A model generated the notes under the pieces. The model ran no database searches, was not told where the DNA came from, and worked only from the letters and a program-made list of their open reading frames with translations. From NCBI GenBank assembly GCA_900550545.1, contig URSS01000004.1, positions 56,103 through 120,102 of the forward strand: a DNA stretch of 64,000 nucleotides, written 5' to 3'. Position 1 is the first letter of the stretch. Each line of letters starts with the position of its first letter. Source of the stretch: an uncultured Lachnobacterium sp. (GTDB lineage Bacteria > Bacillota > Clostridia > Lachnospirales > Lachnospiraceae). Both the position numbers and the translations under genes were made by a program. Shown piece after piece: positions 42,758 to 51,564 of the stretch.

Positions 42758-44044
42758 TTATTGGATTGCATCAAGTGCATTGGAAATATCTGCAATCAGA
42801 TCTTCCTTGTCCTCAAGACCAAGGCTGATTCGAATCAGTTCTGCAGGTACACCTGCTTCCTTAAGCTGTTCGTCATTCAACTGTCTGTGTGTTGATGTGG
42901 CCGGGTTGAGGCAGCAGGTTCTTGCATCTGCTACATGTGTCTCGATTGCGCCCAATTTCAGTGTCTTCATAAAAGTAGAAGCCGCTTCACGTCCGCCCTT
43001 TAATCCAAAGGAAACGACACCACATCCGCCATTCGGCAGATATTTCTGTGCTCTCTTATAATATTTATTGGATGGCAGTCCGGAATAATTGACATAGGCA
43101 ACTTTTGGATGACTTTCCAAAAATTCAGCCACAGCCTGTCCATTTTCTACATGTTTTGGCATACGCACATGCAAAGATTCCAAACCAAGATTGAGAATAA
43201 AGGCATTGTGTGGTGACTGCATAGAACCAAAATCACGCATCAGCTGCGAGGTACACTTCGTAATAAAAGCTCCTTCTTTTCCAAATTTTTCTGCATAGGT
43301 AATTCCATGATAGCTCTCATCCGGTGTACAAAGTCCCGGATACTTGTCTGCATGTGCCATCCAGTCAAATTTACCGCTATCTACGATTGCTCCACCTAAC
43401 GCAGCACCATGTCCATCCATGTACTTTGTCGTAGAATGTGTAACAATATCTGCGCCCCATTCGAATGGACGGCAGTTTACCGGTGTCGGGAATGTGTTAT
43501 CCACGATCAGCGGTACTCCATGCTCATGTGCCACTTTTGCAAAAAGTTCAATATCCAGAACGGTCAGTGCCGGGTTTGCAATCGTCTCACCAAACATCAG
43601 CTTGGTATTCGGCCGAAATGCCGCATTGAGCTCTTCTTCCGTTGCATCCGGTGATACGAACGTTGCTGTAATTCCCATTTTTGCCATCGTTACAGCGATC
43701 AGGTTAAAAGTGCCTCCATAAATAGAGGAAGATGCTACGATATGATCTCCACATTCACAAATGTTAAACATGGCAAAGAAATTTGCAGCCTGTCCGGATG
43801 AGGTAAGCATAGCTGCGGTACCACCTTCCATCTCTGCAATCTTTGCTGCCACAAGGTCGTTTGTAGGATTCTGCAGACGGCTGTAAAAATATCCTTCTGC
43901 CTCTAAATCAAACAATTTTCCCATATCTTCGCTTGTGCTGTATTTAAAAGTTGTAGACTGTACAATCGGAATCTGTCTCGGTTCCCCATTTCCCGGTGTA
44001 TACCCTGCCTGTACACATTTCGTCCCCATTCTATATTCGCTCAT
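42758..44044 (-). CDS. O-acetylhomoserine sulfhydrylase (PLP-dependent, Cys/Met metabolism)
   Basis: 428 residues from the ATG at 44044, preceded by GAAAGGAG. Makes homocysteine from O-acetylhomoserine and sulfide. PLP Lys in THSTTKYMDGHG, RLQNPTND, and the C-terminal VADARTCCLNPATSTHRQL motif typical of the sulfhydrylase branch. Methionine gamma-lyase is a less likely alternative. I found no S-box or other methionine leader upstream. Confidence 0.92.
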   Translation of the reverse strand: MSEYRMGTKCVQAGYTPGNGEPRQIPIVQSTTFKYSTSEDMGKLFDLEAEGYFYSRLQNPTNDLVAAKIAEMEGGTAAMLTSSGQAANFFAMFNICECGDHIVASSSIYGGTFNLIAVTMAKMGITATFVSPDATEEELNAAFRPNTKLMFGETIANPALTVLDIELFAKVAHEHGVPLIVDNTFPTPVNCRPFEWGADIVTHSTTKYMDGHGAALGGAIVDSGKFDWMAHADKYPGLCTPDESYHGITYAEKFGKEGAFITKCTSQLMRDFGSMQSPHNAFILNLGLESLHVRMPKHVENGQAVAEFLESHPKVAYVNYSGLPSNKYYKRAQKYLPNGGCGVVSFGLKGGREAASTFMKTLKLGAIETHVADARTCCLNPATSTHRQLNDEQLKEAGVPAELIRISLGLEDKEDLIADISNALDAIQ

Positions 44045-44149
44045 TTTATTTTCTCCTTTCGTCTTCGGATTCCACTTTCCATATGAATCCCATAGGATTA
44101 TAGTAGCATTTCTGTATCTTATTTGCAATAAAAGGATTTTTCTGTATAG

Positions 44150-44189
44150 TAAAAAGACTGTAAAAACAAAATTGTTCCTACAGTCTTTT
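44150..44189 (-). terminator. Terminator region between sulfhydrylase and alarmone synthetase genes
   Basis: AAAAAGACTGTA (44151-44162) pairs with TACAGTCTTTT (44179-44189). On the minus strand it is followed by TTTTT. It lies just past the alarmone synthetase stop at 44197. Confidence 0.75.
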
Positions 44190-44196
44190 CATATCC

Positions 44197-44880
44197 TTAT
44201 TTACTTTCTTCTGAAGCCTCACTCTGAAGTTTCTTTTCTTCCTCCATCTTTGCCTTTTCCTCAAGAATTGCCGTATTCAGCTGAAGCATCTTTGCATCCA
44301 GATTCGATACGATTTCTGCACATTCCCTCAAATCACGACTGATATAATCCGGCGCATTTCCCTCGAATTTGTAATAAATTTTATGTTCAAGGCTTGCCCA
44401 GAAATCCATAGCAATGGTCCGGATCTGAATTTCCACCATCGTATCTACTACACGATCCGATAAAAAGATCGGCAGCGATACCTGCATGTGAAAACTTTTA
44501 TATCCGCTGGCCTTCGGGTGCTTGATGTAATCCTTAATGGATACGACGGTCAGGTCGTTCTGCTTTCCGATCATCTCAGCTAGACGATAGATATCCGAGG
44601 TAAATGAACATACGATGCGGATTCCCGCGATATCTTTAATGTACTTAACCATATTTTCAATTGTGACTTCATAATTGTCACGTTTGAGTTTCTTAACGAT
44701 ACTCTCTGGTGTCTTAATACGCTTCTTAATGTATTCTATCGGATTATACTTATGTATGTGTACAAACTCATCGTTGAGAATATCCAGCTTCGTGCCAACT
44801 TCCTTCAAGGCGGAATTGTACAAAAACATGGCAGTCTCCCAACTGTCGATGTCTTCATTCATAATCTGTGTTGTATCCAT
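44197..44880 (-). CDS. Small alarmone synthetase ((p)ppGpp synthetase, RelQ/YjbM type)
   Basis: 227 residues, with only the RelA/SpoT synthetase domain (about 40-200): RIKTPESIVKKLKR, DIAGIRIVCSF, KDYIKHPKASGYKSFHM and VEIQIRTIAMDFWASLEHKIYYK. No hydrolase or TGS domain. It makes (p)ppGpp from GTP/GDP and ATP in response to envelope or nutrient stress. GGAGG precedes the ATG. A charged Glu/Lys-rich C-terminal helix (about 205-227) completes it. Confidence 0.94.
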   Translation of the reverse strand: MDTTQIMNEDIDSWETAMFLYNSALKEVGTKLDILNDEFVHIHKYNPIEYIKKRIKTPESIVKKLKRDNYEVTIENMVKYIKDIAGIRIVCSFTSDIYRLAEMIGKQNDLTVVSIKDYIKHPKASGYKSFHMQVSLPIFLSDRVVDTMVEIQIRTIAMDFWASLEHKIYYKFEGNAPDYISRDLRECAEIVSNLDAKMLQLNTAILEEKAKMEEEKKLQSEASEESK

Positions 44881-44977
44881 ATGTACCCTCCATTCTTATC
44901 TATTATACCATATTTTCCGTATAAAATAAGCAATGGCCACCATATTTTAGAAAATCTTAAGTTTCTGTACAGGCCCT

Positions 44978-45241
44978 CTAATCTTCTTCCAACACCTGCA
45001 TTTCCATATAGTCAAAATCAATTTCTTCCACAAAATTGTCTTTCCCGAAACGGGTCTTCGACCGCCTCTGAAATTCCTTGACATTGGCATCTAACCAGAT
45101 TGGTTTTCCAAGGTCGAACCGAAGGCATGCTTCCTCCAAAGCCTGGAAAATTTTGTGGGTGCGTGTATCGTCATCTTCTATCTCAATGGTTTCGGACTTC
45201 ACAAGTCTCGTGTCTGTCCACAATTTGAACCAGATTTTCAT
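44978..45241 (-). CDS. Small acidic protein coupled to RNA methyltransferase, function unknown
   Basis: 87 residues, soluble and acidic (KIWFKLWTDTRLVKSETIEIEDDD ... FVEEIDFDYMEMQVLEED). The start shares a base with the stop of the upstream methyltransferase (TAATG), with GAGGAGG just upstream, so it is surely translated. No family recognised with confidence. Confidence 0.8.
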   Translation of the reverse strand: MKIWFKLWTDTRLVKSETIEIEDDDTRTHKIFQALEEACLRFDLGKPIWLDANVKEFQRRSKTRFGKDNFVEEIDFDYMEMQVLEED

Positions 45242-46020
45242 TACTTCTTCCTCCTCTGGCGATTGCACTCATACATCAAAAGCGTTGCAGAAATGGCCGC
45301 ATTTAAAGATTCCACTTTTCCCTCCATCGGAATGCGAATATAAGTATCTGCGCAATCTGCAATTTCTTTGCTCAGACCATTTCCTTCGTTGCCGATCAGG
45401 AAACCACACGCTTTCGTATAATCAAAAGCATCATACATAGCCGTTCCTTTCAGATGCGCGGCGTACAGCTGCACGCCCTTTCCCTGCAACATAGCAAGCG
45501 TCTCTTCAAGGTTATCCGTAATATAATAAGGCATACGGTAAATACTTCCCATCGTAGAACGAATTGTCTTTGGATTAAACAGATCCACCGTGGTGCGATT
45601 CATAATAATTCCACTGATACCGGCACCTTCTCCAGTCCGCACCATCGTTCCAAGATTGCCCGGATCCTGAACACTCTCCAAAATCAGTAAATGTGTCTTT
45701 TCCCCACAAAGCATGTCGGAAAGTTCATACGTCGGAATCTTAACTACCGCAAGAATCCCCTGTGGTGTCTGCGTATCGGATACACTCCGAAAAACAGCAT
45801 CTGCAACGACTTCATACGTATACTCCTGCAAAAGTTTTTTATGTTCTTCCTCCTGTAAAAAACTTTCGGAAACATAGACACTTATCAACCACTCTTTCGG
45901 AGCTTCTAAGAACATCTTGATGCCTTCCACAACAAAAGCATTCTGCTTTTTGCGCTCCCTCGCTTTTTTTATCAAAGCAGTGAGGTTTTTCATCTGCTGA
46001 TTGGATGTACTTGTGATCAT
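45241..46020 (-). CDS. SpoU/TrmH-family RNA 2'-O-ribose methyltransferase
   Basis: 259 residues. An N-terminal RNA-binding domain (about 1-95, TALIKKARERKKQNAFVVEGIK) and a C-terminal SPOUT knot with motif 1 VQDPGNLGTMVRTGEGAG, motif 2 GFLIGNEGNGLSKEIA and motif 3 VESLNAAISATLLMYE. Methylates a ribose in 23S rRNA or tRNA; the exact site cannot be told from sequence. GGAGG upstream of the ATG. Confidence 0.93.
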   Translation of the reverse strand: MITSTSNQQMKNLTALIKKARERKKQNAFVVEGIKMFLEAPKEWLISVYVSESFLQEEEHKKLLQEYTYEVVADAVFRSVSDTQTPQGILAVVKIPTYELSDMLCGEKTHLLILESVQDPGNLGTMVRTGEGAGISGIIMNRTTVDLFNPKTIRSTMGSIYRMPYYITDNLEETLAMLQGKGVQLYAAHLKGTAMYDAFDYTKACGFLIGNEGNGLSKEIADCADTYIRIPMEGKVESLNAAISATLLMYECNRQRRKK

Positions 46021-46110
46021 ACGTGGTTTTCTCCCTCCTTTTTAGGTGCAGGTGCCATAAAAATACGACGATTTCATCATCGTGGCATCTGCATAAGTCA
46101 TAAGGCATAA

Positions 46111-46141
46111 AAAAGGGACAGTCGGAAACCCGACTGCCCCG
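46111..46141 (-). terminator. Terminator of pfkA
   Basis: GGGACAGTCGG and CCGACTGCCCC form a hairpin with an AAAC loop and one mismatch. On the minus strand it is followed by TTTTTT. It lies 14 bases past the pfkA stop. Confidence 0.88.
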
Positions 46142-46154
46142 CATCGACAAATGA

Positions 46155-47126
46155 TTAAACCAGAGATTTAGAAATCTGATACATATACTCGTCAACACCT
46201 TTTTTCATTGCAAGTGCTTCGTCGATATCGAAATCAACAAATGCGCCACCCTTGTGTGCAATTACACGGTTGCTCTTGCCCTCGCAAAGAAGATCAACTG
46301 CCATAGCACCCATAGTTGTTGCATATACACGATCCTTACATGTTGGGCTTCCACCACGCTGCATATGTCCAAGAATGGTAGCACGGGTCTCGATACCTGT
46401 AGCTTCCTCAATTCTCTTTGCCATGCTCTGTGAATGTCCGATTCCCTCAGCATTGATGATAATGTAATGCTGCTTTCCATTCTTACGTGCATTGACAACC
46501 TGGTCGATCAGTCGCTGCTCATCATAATCATATTTCTCAGGAAGTAATACTTCCTCTGCTCCATTTGCAAGACCACACCATAATGCGATATGTCCTGCGC
46601 CACGTCCCATAACCTCAATAATGGAACATCTCTCATGGGAAGTAGATGTATCACGAACCTTGTCAATTGCTTCCATAGCAGTATTGACAGCGGTATCAAA
46701 TCCAATTGTATAATCGGTACATGCAATATCCAGATCGATTGTTCCCGGAAGACCGATTGTATTGATTCCAAGTGCAGCTAACTTCTGTGCTCCCTGGAAA
46801 GAACCGTCTCCACCGATAACAACGATTGCGTCGATGCCATGCTTCTTACAAATATCAGCACCCTTCTGCTGACCTTCCGGAGTAACGAACTCCATGCAGC
46901 GGGCTGTCTGTAAAATGGTACCACCACGGGAGATTGTATCGGATACACTCTTAGAATCCATGTCGATAATCTCTTCGTTCAGAAGTCCTGCATAGCCTCT
47001 CTTAATTCCTTTTACTTTTTTTCCTTTGGAAAGAGCCTGTCTTACTACAGCACGAATTGCTGCATTCATTCCTGGTGCATCTCCACCACTGGTAAGAACA
47101 CCAATTGTGTTTATCTCTTTTGCCAT
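46155..47126 (-). CDS. pfkA: ATP-dependent 6-phosphofructokinase
   Basis: 323 residues from the ATG at 47126 (GGAGG 8 bases upstream). Phosphorylates fructose-6-phosphate, the committed step of glycolysis. ATP loop TSGGDAPGMNAAIR, GGDGSFQGA with the Gly-Asp-Gly typical of ATP-using enzymes, catalytic DLDIACTDYTIGFDTA, and GRGAGHIA. The loop has the Gly of ATP-dependent rather than PPi-dependent kinases, so ATP use is likely. Confidence 0.97.
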   Translation of the reverse strand: MAKEINTIGVLTSGGDAPGMNAAIRAVVRQALSKGKKVKGIKRGYAGLLNEEIIDMDSKSVSDTISRGGTILQTARCMEFVTPEGQQKGADICKKHGIDAIVVIGGDGSFQGAQKLAALGINTIGLPGTIDLDIACTDYTIGFDTAVNTAMEAIDKVRDTSTSHERCSIIEVMGRGAGHIALWCGLANGAEEVLLPEKYDYDEQRLIDQVVNARKNGKQHYIIINAEGIGHSQSMAKRIEEATGIETRATILGHMQRGGSPTCKDRVYATTMGAMAVDLLCEGKSNRVIAHKGGAFVDFDIDEALAMKKGVDEYMYQISKSLV

Positions 47127-47188
47127 CGTTACATCCTCCATATATTAAATAATAATCAATTCCCTTAATCTGTTTTATTTTATACTTA

Positions 47189-50100
47189 TTAGGCGCGGTT
47201 TTCAATGCTTTTTTCAATAACTTTTACATTTTTTTCGCCAAGAAAATTCGTCAAAGTGGTCAAAAGCTCCGAATTTGCGCAAACGGTAAGGTTTCTTCCC
47301 AGCCTTTTTACTGCTTTCGGATTTGCTACATAAATGACAACCTCATCGTTTCCATCGGAATCGTGAAGTTTTGCCATCAGTTCCTGCTCCTGCGACAGAT
47401 ACTCCTCTTTTGTCGGGAACTGGAGCCAGATTTCTCTTTGTGTATCGTCAAACGGAATGATGCGCTCGCAGATAATTTTACCATTCTGCTCATCCTCTAC
47501 CGTGGCATGCCCGACAACAAACACCTTCGCATCTTCATTCAAAAAGCGGCTGTATCTCTCATAATCTTTTGGAAATATGATAACTTCCACATTCCCGGTC
47601 AGATCCTCCACCGTAATGAATGCCATCGCCTTATTATTTCTGGTAAATTTCACGGTCTTTGCCGTGATGATTCCACCAACGATCACATGTGCATTGTCCT
47701 GCACTTTGACAGCACCGGTCTCTTCCTCACGGATGAAATCGAGTGCATTTGCAGTGACACTTTTTTTCATCTTGTCCATGTACTCTTCGAGCGGATGTCC
47801 GCTGAGATAAATGCCGAGCACTTCTTTTTCGAATCCCAGAAGCATCTCTTTATCAAACTCACCCACATTCGGATACTGCACTTCGTAATCTTTTTTATCT
47901 TCCTCCGATACCAGATCAAACAGGCTCATCTGCCCGGACATCGTATTTTTCTTCTGATGTACCACCTGATCCACGATTGATGCATAGACCATGGTCATCT
48001 GCTTTCTCGTTCCGTCGAGACTGTCACACGCCCCCGCCTTGATCAGATTTTCAATGGCACGCTTGTTGACATCCCGCTCCGCGGTACGCTCAATGAAATC
48101 CTGCAATGTGCGGTATGGTCCTCCCAGCTCGCGTTCTTCGATAATTTTGTCAATGACCGGACGTCCCAAAGCTTTGATCGCATAGAGTCCATAGCGGACA
48201 TTTTCTCCTTCTGCGGTAAACTCACCACGTCCGACATTGATATCCGGCGGCAATACCTGGATTCCCATATCCTTGCAGTGGAACAGATACTCTGCCGCTT
48301 TTGCCGAGTTATCAATGACAGATGTCATAAGCGCTGCCATAAATTCTACCGGATAATAATATTTTAACCATGCGGTCTGTACCGAAATGACCGCATAAGC
48401 TGCCGCATGGGACTTATTGAACGCATACTTGGCGAAGTCTACCATGGAATCATATATACTATTTGCAGCCTTTTCATCAATGCCATTTGCCACGCAGCCC
48501 TTAATACCACGCGTTTCATCTCCATACACAAAGCTCTGCCGTTCGGCATCAATGACATACTGCTTTTTCTTACTCATGGCACGACGGATATTATCCGCTT
48601 GTCCCATCGTATAACCGGCAAGTTTCTGCACGATCTGCATAACCTGCTCCTGATAGACGATACATCCGTAGGTCGGCTCGAGAATCGACTCCAGCTCCGG
48701 TGTCACATAGGAAATCGTGTCCCTATTGTTTTTTCCCTTGATATAGTTTGGAATAAAATCCATCGGACCCGGCCGGTATAAAGAAATTCCGGCTACAATG
48801 TCCTCGAAATTCTGTGGTTTTAATTCCTTCATGAAGTTCTGCATTCCCGCAGACTCCAGCTGGAATACACCCTGAGTCTTTCCAGAACCGATGAAATCAA
48901 GTACTTCTTTGTCATTCAGGTCAATGTGATCGATATCGATATCAATTCCTTTGGTCGCCTTTACATTTTTTACCGCATCTTTGAGTACCGTCAGGGTCCG
49001 AAGCCCCAGAAAGTCCATCTTCAAAAGGCCCAGTTCCTCTAACTGTACCATATTGTACTCTGCCGTCGGGCTGCCATCACTCGCTCTGCCAAGCGGCACA
49101 TAATCACTTGCAACGCCCGGATAGATCACGACGCCCGCCGCATGCACCGAAGTATGGTTCGGCAGTCCTTCCAGACGCTTTGCCATATCAATGAGTTCAT
49201 GCATCCGCGCATCTCCCTCGTAGATACTGCGGAATTCCGGATTTACCTGAAGTGCCCGGTCAATCGTCATATTCAGCTCCATCGGCACCATCTTTGCCAG
49301 ACGGTCCATCTCTGCGTATGGAAAATCAAGTGCTTTTCCGACCGCTTTGATGACACCTCTTGCTGCCATCGTACCGAATGTCACAATCTGCGTCACAGAA
49401 TCCTGACCATATTTTTCTGCCACATATTCGATCACGCGGGAACGCTCCGCATACTCAAAGTCCACATCGATATCGGGCATGGATACACGCTCCGGATTCA
49501 GGAAACGCTCAAACAGCAGATTGTAACGTACCGGATCGATATTCGTGATTCCTGTACAGTAACATACACGGCTTCCGGCACCGGAACCTCGTCCCGGTCC
49601 TACCCAGCAGTCATGCGTCTTCGCCCAGTTGATATAATCCCACACAATAAGAATATATTCCACAAATCCCATGGTCTCTATGATACCAAGCTCATATTCC
49701 ATATCCTTATAGATGGCGTCGCACTGTTCTTTGGTATAAGCTGCATTGTTCGTATATTTTTCTGCAAAGCCCTTGTCACACAACGCCCGCAAAAACTCAC
49801 TGGCTGATGCATAGCCTTCCGGCACTTCATATTTTGGAATCTTATAATTGCCAAACTCTAAAGTAACGTGACAACGGTCTGCAATCTTCTGGGTATTGTC
49901 TACTGCCTCCTGTGCATATGGGAAAAGTGCCCGCATCTGTTCCTCGCTTTTTACAAAGAACTGACCGCCCTCGTAGCGCATACGGTCCTCATCCGTAATT
50001 TTCTTTCCGGTCTGGATACAAAGCAGGACATCGTGTGCCTCCACATCCTCTTCGTATGTGTAATGCACATCGTTTGTACACACAAGACCAATTCCAAGTT

Positions 50101-50686
50101 CCTGGCTCATCCGAAGCAGCTGCTGATTGACAAGCTTCTGGTCTGAGATTCCGTGATCCTGCAACTCAAGGAAAAAATTATCCTTTCCAAAACAGTTCAC
50201 ATACTTTTGCGCGATCTCCTTTGCCTCTTCATAAAAACCGCGGACAATATAACGCGGAATTTCTCCGGCAAGACAGGCAGACAAACAGATCAGCCCCTCA
50301 TGATACTTTTCGAGGGTCTCAAAATCTACCCTTGGGCGGTAATAATATCCCTCTGTAAAACCGATGGAAACGATCTTCATAAGGTTCGCATACCCCTTGT
50401 TGTTTTCCGCAAGGAGAATCAAATGGTAATATCGGTCCTCTCCATGGCTGGTCTCCCGGTCAAAACGGGAATTTGGAGCCACATAGACCTCACATCCGAT
50501 GATTGGATTAATGCCTGCGGCCTTGGCCGTCTTATAGAATTCCACCACGCCGTACATCACACCGTGGTCCGTGATTGCCGCACTGTTCATCCCCAGTTCT
50601 TTCACCCGGGCTACATATTCTTTTATTTTGTTGGAACCATCTAAAAGGGAATATTCCGTATGGGTATGAAGATGTGCAAATGCCAT
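47189..50686 (-). CDS. dnaE: DNA polymerase III alpha subunit (DnaE)
   Basis: 1165 residues from the ATG at 50686. Order: PHP domain (about 1-280, HLHTHTEYSLLDG), polymerase palm and fingers (about 290-840, with catalytic PDIDVDFEY and RPGPMDFIPNYIKGK), helix-hairpin-helix region, and an OB-fold domain (about 990-1070, VIVGGIITAKTVKFTRN). Replicative or lagging-strand polymerase alongside PolC, which is not in the window. Lies 63 bases upstream of pfkA on the same strand. Confidence 0.97.
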   Translation of the reverse strand: MAFAHLHTHTEYSLLDGSNKIKEYVARVKELGMNSAAITDHGVMYGVVEFYKTAKAAGINPIIGCEVYVAPNSRFDRETSHGEDRYYHLILLAENNKGYANLMKIVSIGFTEGYYYRPRVDFETLEKYHEGLICLSACLAGEIPRYIVRGFYEEAKEIAQKYVNCFGKDNFFLELQDHGISDQKLVNQQLLRMSQELGIGLVCTNDVHYTYEEDVEAHDVLLCIQTGKKITDEDRMRYEGGQFFVKSEEQMRALFPYAQEAVDNTQKIADRCHVTLEFGNYKIPKYEVPEGYASASEFLRALCDKGFAEKYTNNAAYTKEQCDAIYKDMEYELGIIETMGFVEYILIVWDYINWAKTHDCWVGPGRGSGAGSRVCYCTGITNIDPVRYNLLFERFLNPERVSMPDIDVDFEYAERSRVIEYVAEKYGQDSVTQIVTFGTMAARGVIKAVGKALDFPYAEMDRLAKMVPMELNMTIDRALQVNPEFRSIYEGDARMHELIDMAKRLEGLPNHTSVHAAGVVIYPGVASDYVPLGRASDGSPTAEYNMVQLEELGLLKMDFLGLRTLTVLKDAVKNVKATKGIDIDIDHIDLNDKEVLDFIGSGKTQGVFQLESAGMQNFMKELKPQNFEDIVAGISLYRPGPMDFIPNYIKGKNNRDTISYVTPELESILEPTYGCIVYQEQVMQIVQKLAGYTMGQADNIRRAMSKKKQYVIDAERQSFVYGDETRGIKGCVANGIDEKAANSIYDSMVDFAKYAFNKSHAAAYAVISVQTAWLKYYYPVEFMAALMTSVIDNSAKAAEYLFHCKDMGIQVLPPDINVGRGEFTAEGENVRYGLYAIKALGRPVIDKIIEERELGGPYRTLQDFIERTAERDVNKRAIENLIKAGACDSLDGTRKQMTMVYASIVDQVVHQKKNTMSGQMSLFDLVSEEDKKDYEVQYPNVGEFDKEMLLGFEKEVLGIYLSGHPLEEYMDKMKKSVTANALDFIREEETGAVKVQDNAHVIVGGIITAKTVKFTRNNKAMAFITVEDLTGNVEVIIFPKDYERYSRFLNEDAKVFVVGHATVEDEQNGKIICERIIPFDDTQREIWLQFPTKEEYLSQEQELMAKLHDSDGNDEVVIYVANPKAVKRLGRNLTVCANSELLTTLTNFLGEKNVKVIEKSIENRA

Positions 50687-50762
50687 GAAACTGCTTCCTT
50701 TCTCTCTTAAAAACGCTGTCTCCATTATACGTTTAACGCCCCAAAAAGGCAAGCTTTCCAAA

Positions 50763-51563
50763 CTAAATACCTAAGCCCAATCCCCATGCGATCAGTGCCA
50801 GTAAAAGCAGATGCAGCGGATAGAAAGCATAGAAGAAATACTTGTGCTGTTTTCCTCTTGTTCCATTATATAAATGCAGAGGAATCAGCATGAGTAATGC
50901 AAGAAGTTCCAACGAACCGGACAGCATACCAAGCGAAATCACTGCAAATGCAAATCCCAGTTCCCGGTTTTTGCGTAATAAATACATGATATAAATCGCG
51001 ATCACACCACTTGCTCCGTAATCACTGGAAAACACATAGGAGGCAAGTGCACATCCCACGATTCCAATCACTACAAGCAAAATAATCCGTCCGATTTCAC
51101 TTGTCATTTTGTCTGAGGAAAAATGCTCCATCACCCAGTCTGCCGCCATAATTACCAAAAGTCCGAGAAACAGTGTAAAAAACACATTGTTATAAGACAA
51201 TTCCAGCACGCTCTGATTGAGTGCCATATCAAACGGCACTTCTGAAATCAAAGCAAACACAAACAGGCGGAAGGCATACTTTCTGCGGCTGTGTGTGTAA
51301 TGAAATCCCTCAACAAGCAAAAAACAATAGATTGGAAATGCCATGCGACCGATTCCGCGCAACAACAGATCCAGCCGGTACCACTGTTCCCAGTTATCCA
51401 CTGTAACCGGTGCCCAGGACGGCATCTGTGCCAGAATACGTTCCAGAATCGTGGCAGCTGAATGATCAATGAGCATTGTAATTACAGCTATCATTTTAAG
51501 CCAGTAGCCGGAGATTCCACGTTCTCCGGCTACTGACTGATTGTTCATCACATTATTTTCCAT
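50763..51563 (-). CDS. TraX-family membrane acyltransferase-like protein
   Basis: 266 residues with eight or so membrane helices. The TraX signature LKMIAVITMLIDHSAA (about 22-37) and YCFLLVEGFHYT are present. TraX acetylates F-pilin, but chromosomal Firmicute members have no pilin partner and their substrate is unknown. The ATG follows the stop of glycogen phosphorylase 2 by one base, so the genes are coupled. Confidence 0.88.
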   Translation of the reverse strand: MENNVMNNQSVAGERGISGYWLKMIAVITMLIDHSAATILERILAQMPSWAPVTVDNWEQWYRLDLLLRGIGRMAFPIYCFLLVEGFHYTHSRRKYAFRLFVFALISEVPFDMALNQSVLELSYNNVFFTLFLGLLVIMAADWVMEHFSSDKMTSEIGRIILLVVIGIVGCALASYVFSSDYGASGVIAIYIMYLLRKNRELGFAFAVISLGMLSGSLELLALLMLIPLHLYNGTRGKQHKYFFYAFYPLHLLLLALIAWGLGLGI

Positions 51564-51564
51564 T

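Noticed and set aside
44045..44128. Possible S-box or other methionine leader upstream of the sulfhydrylase gene.
   Set aside because: The region is short and none of the S-box core sequences are present.
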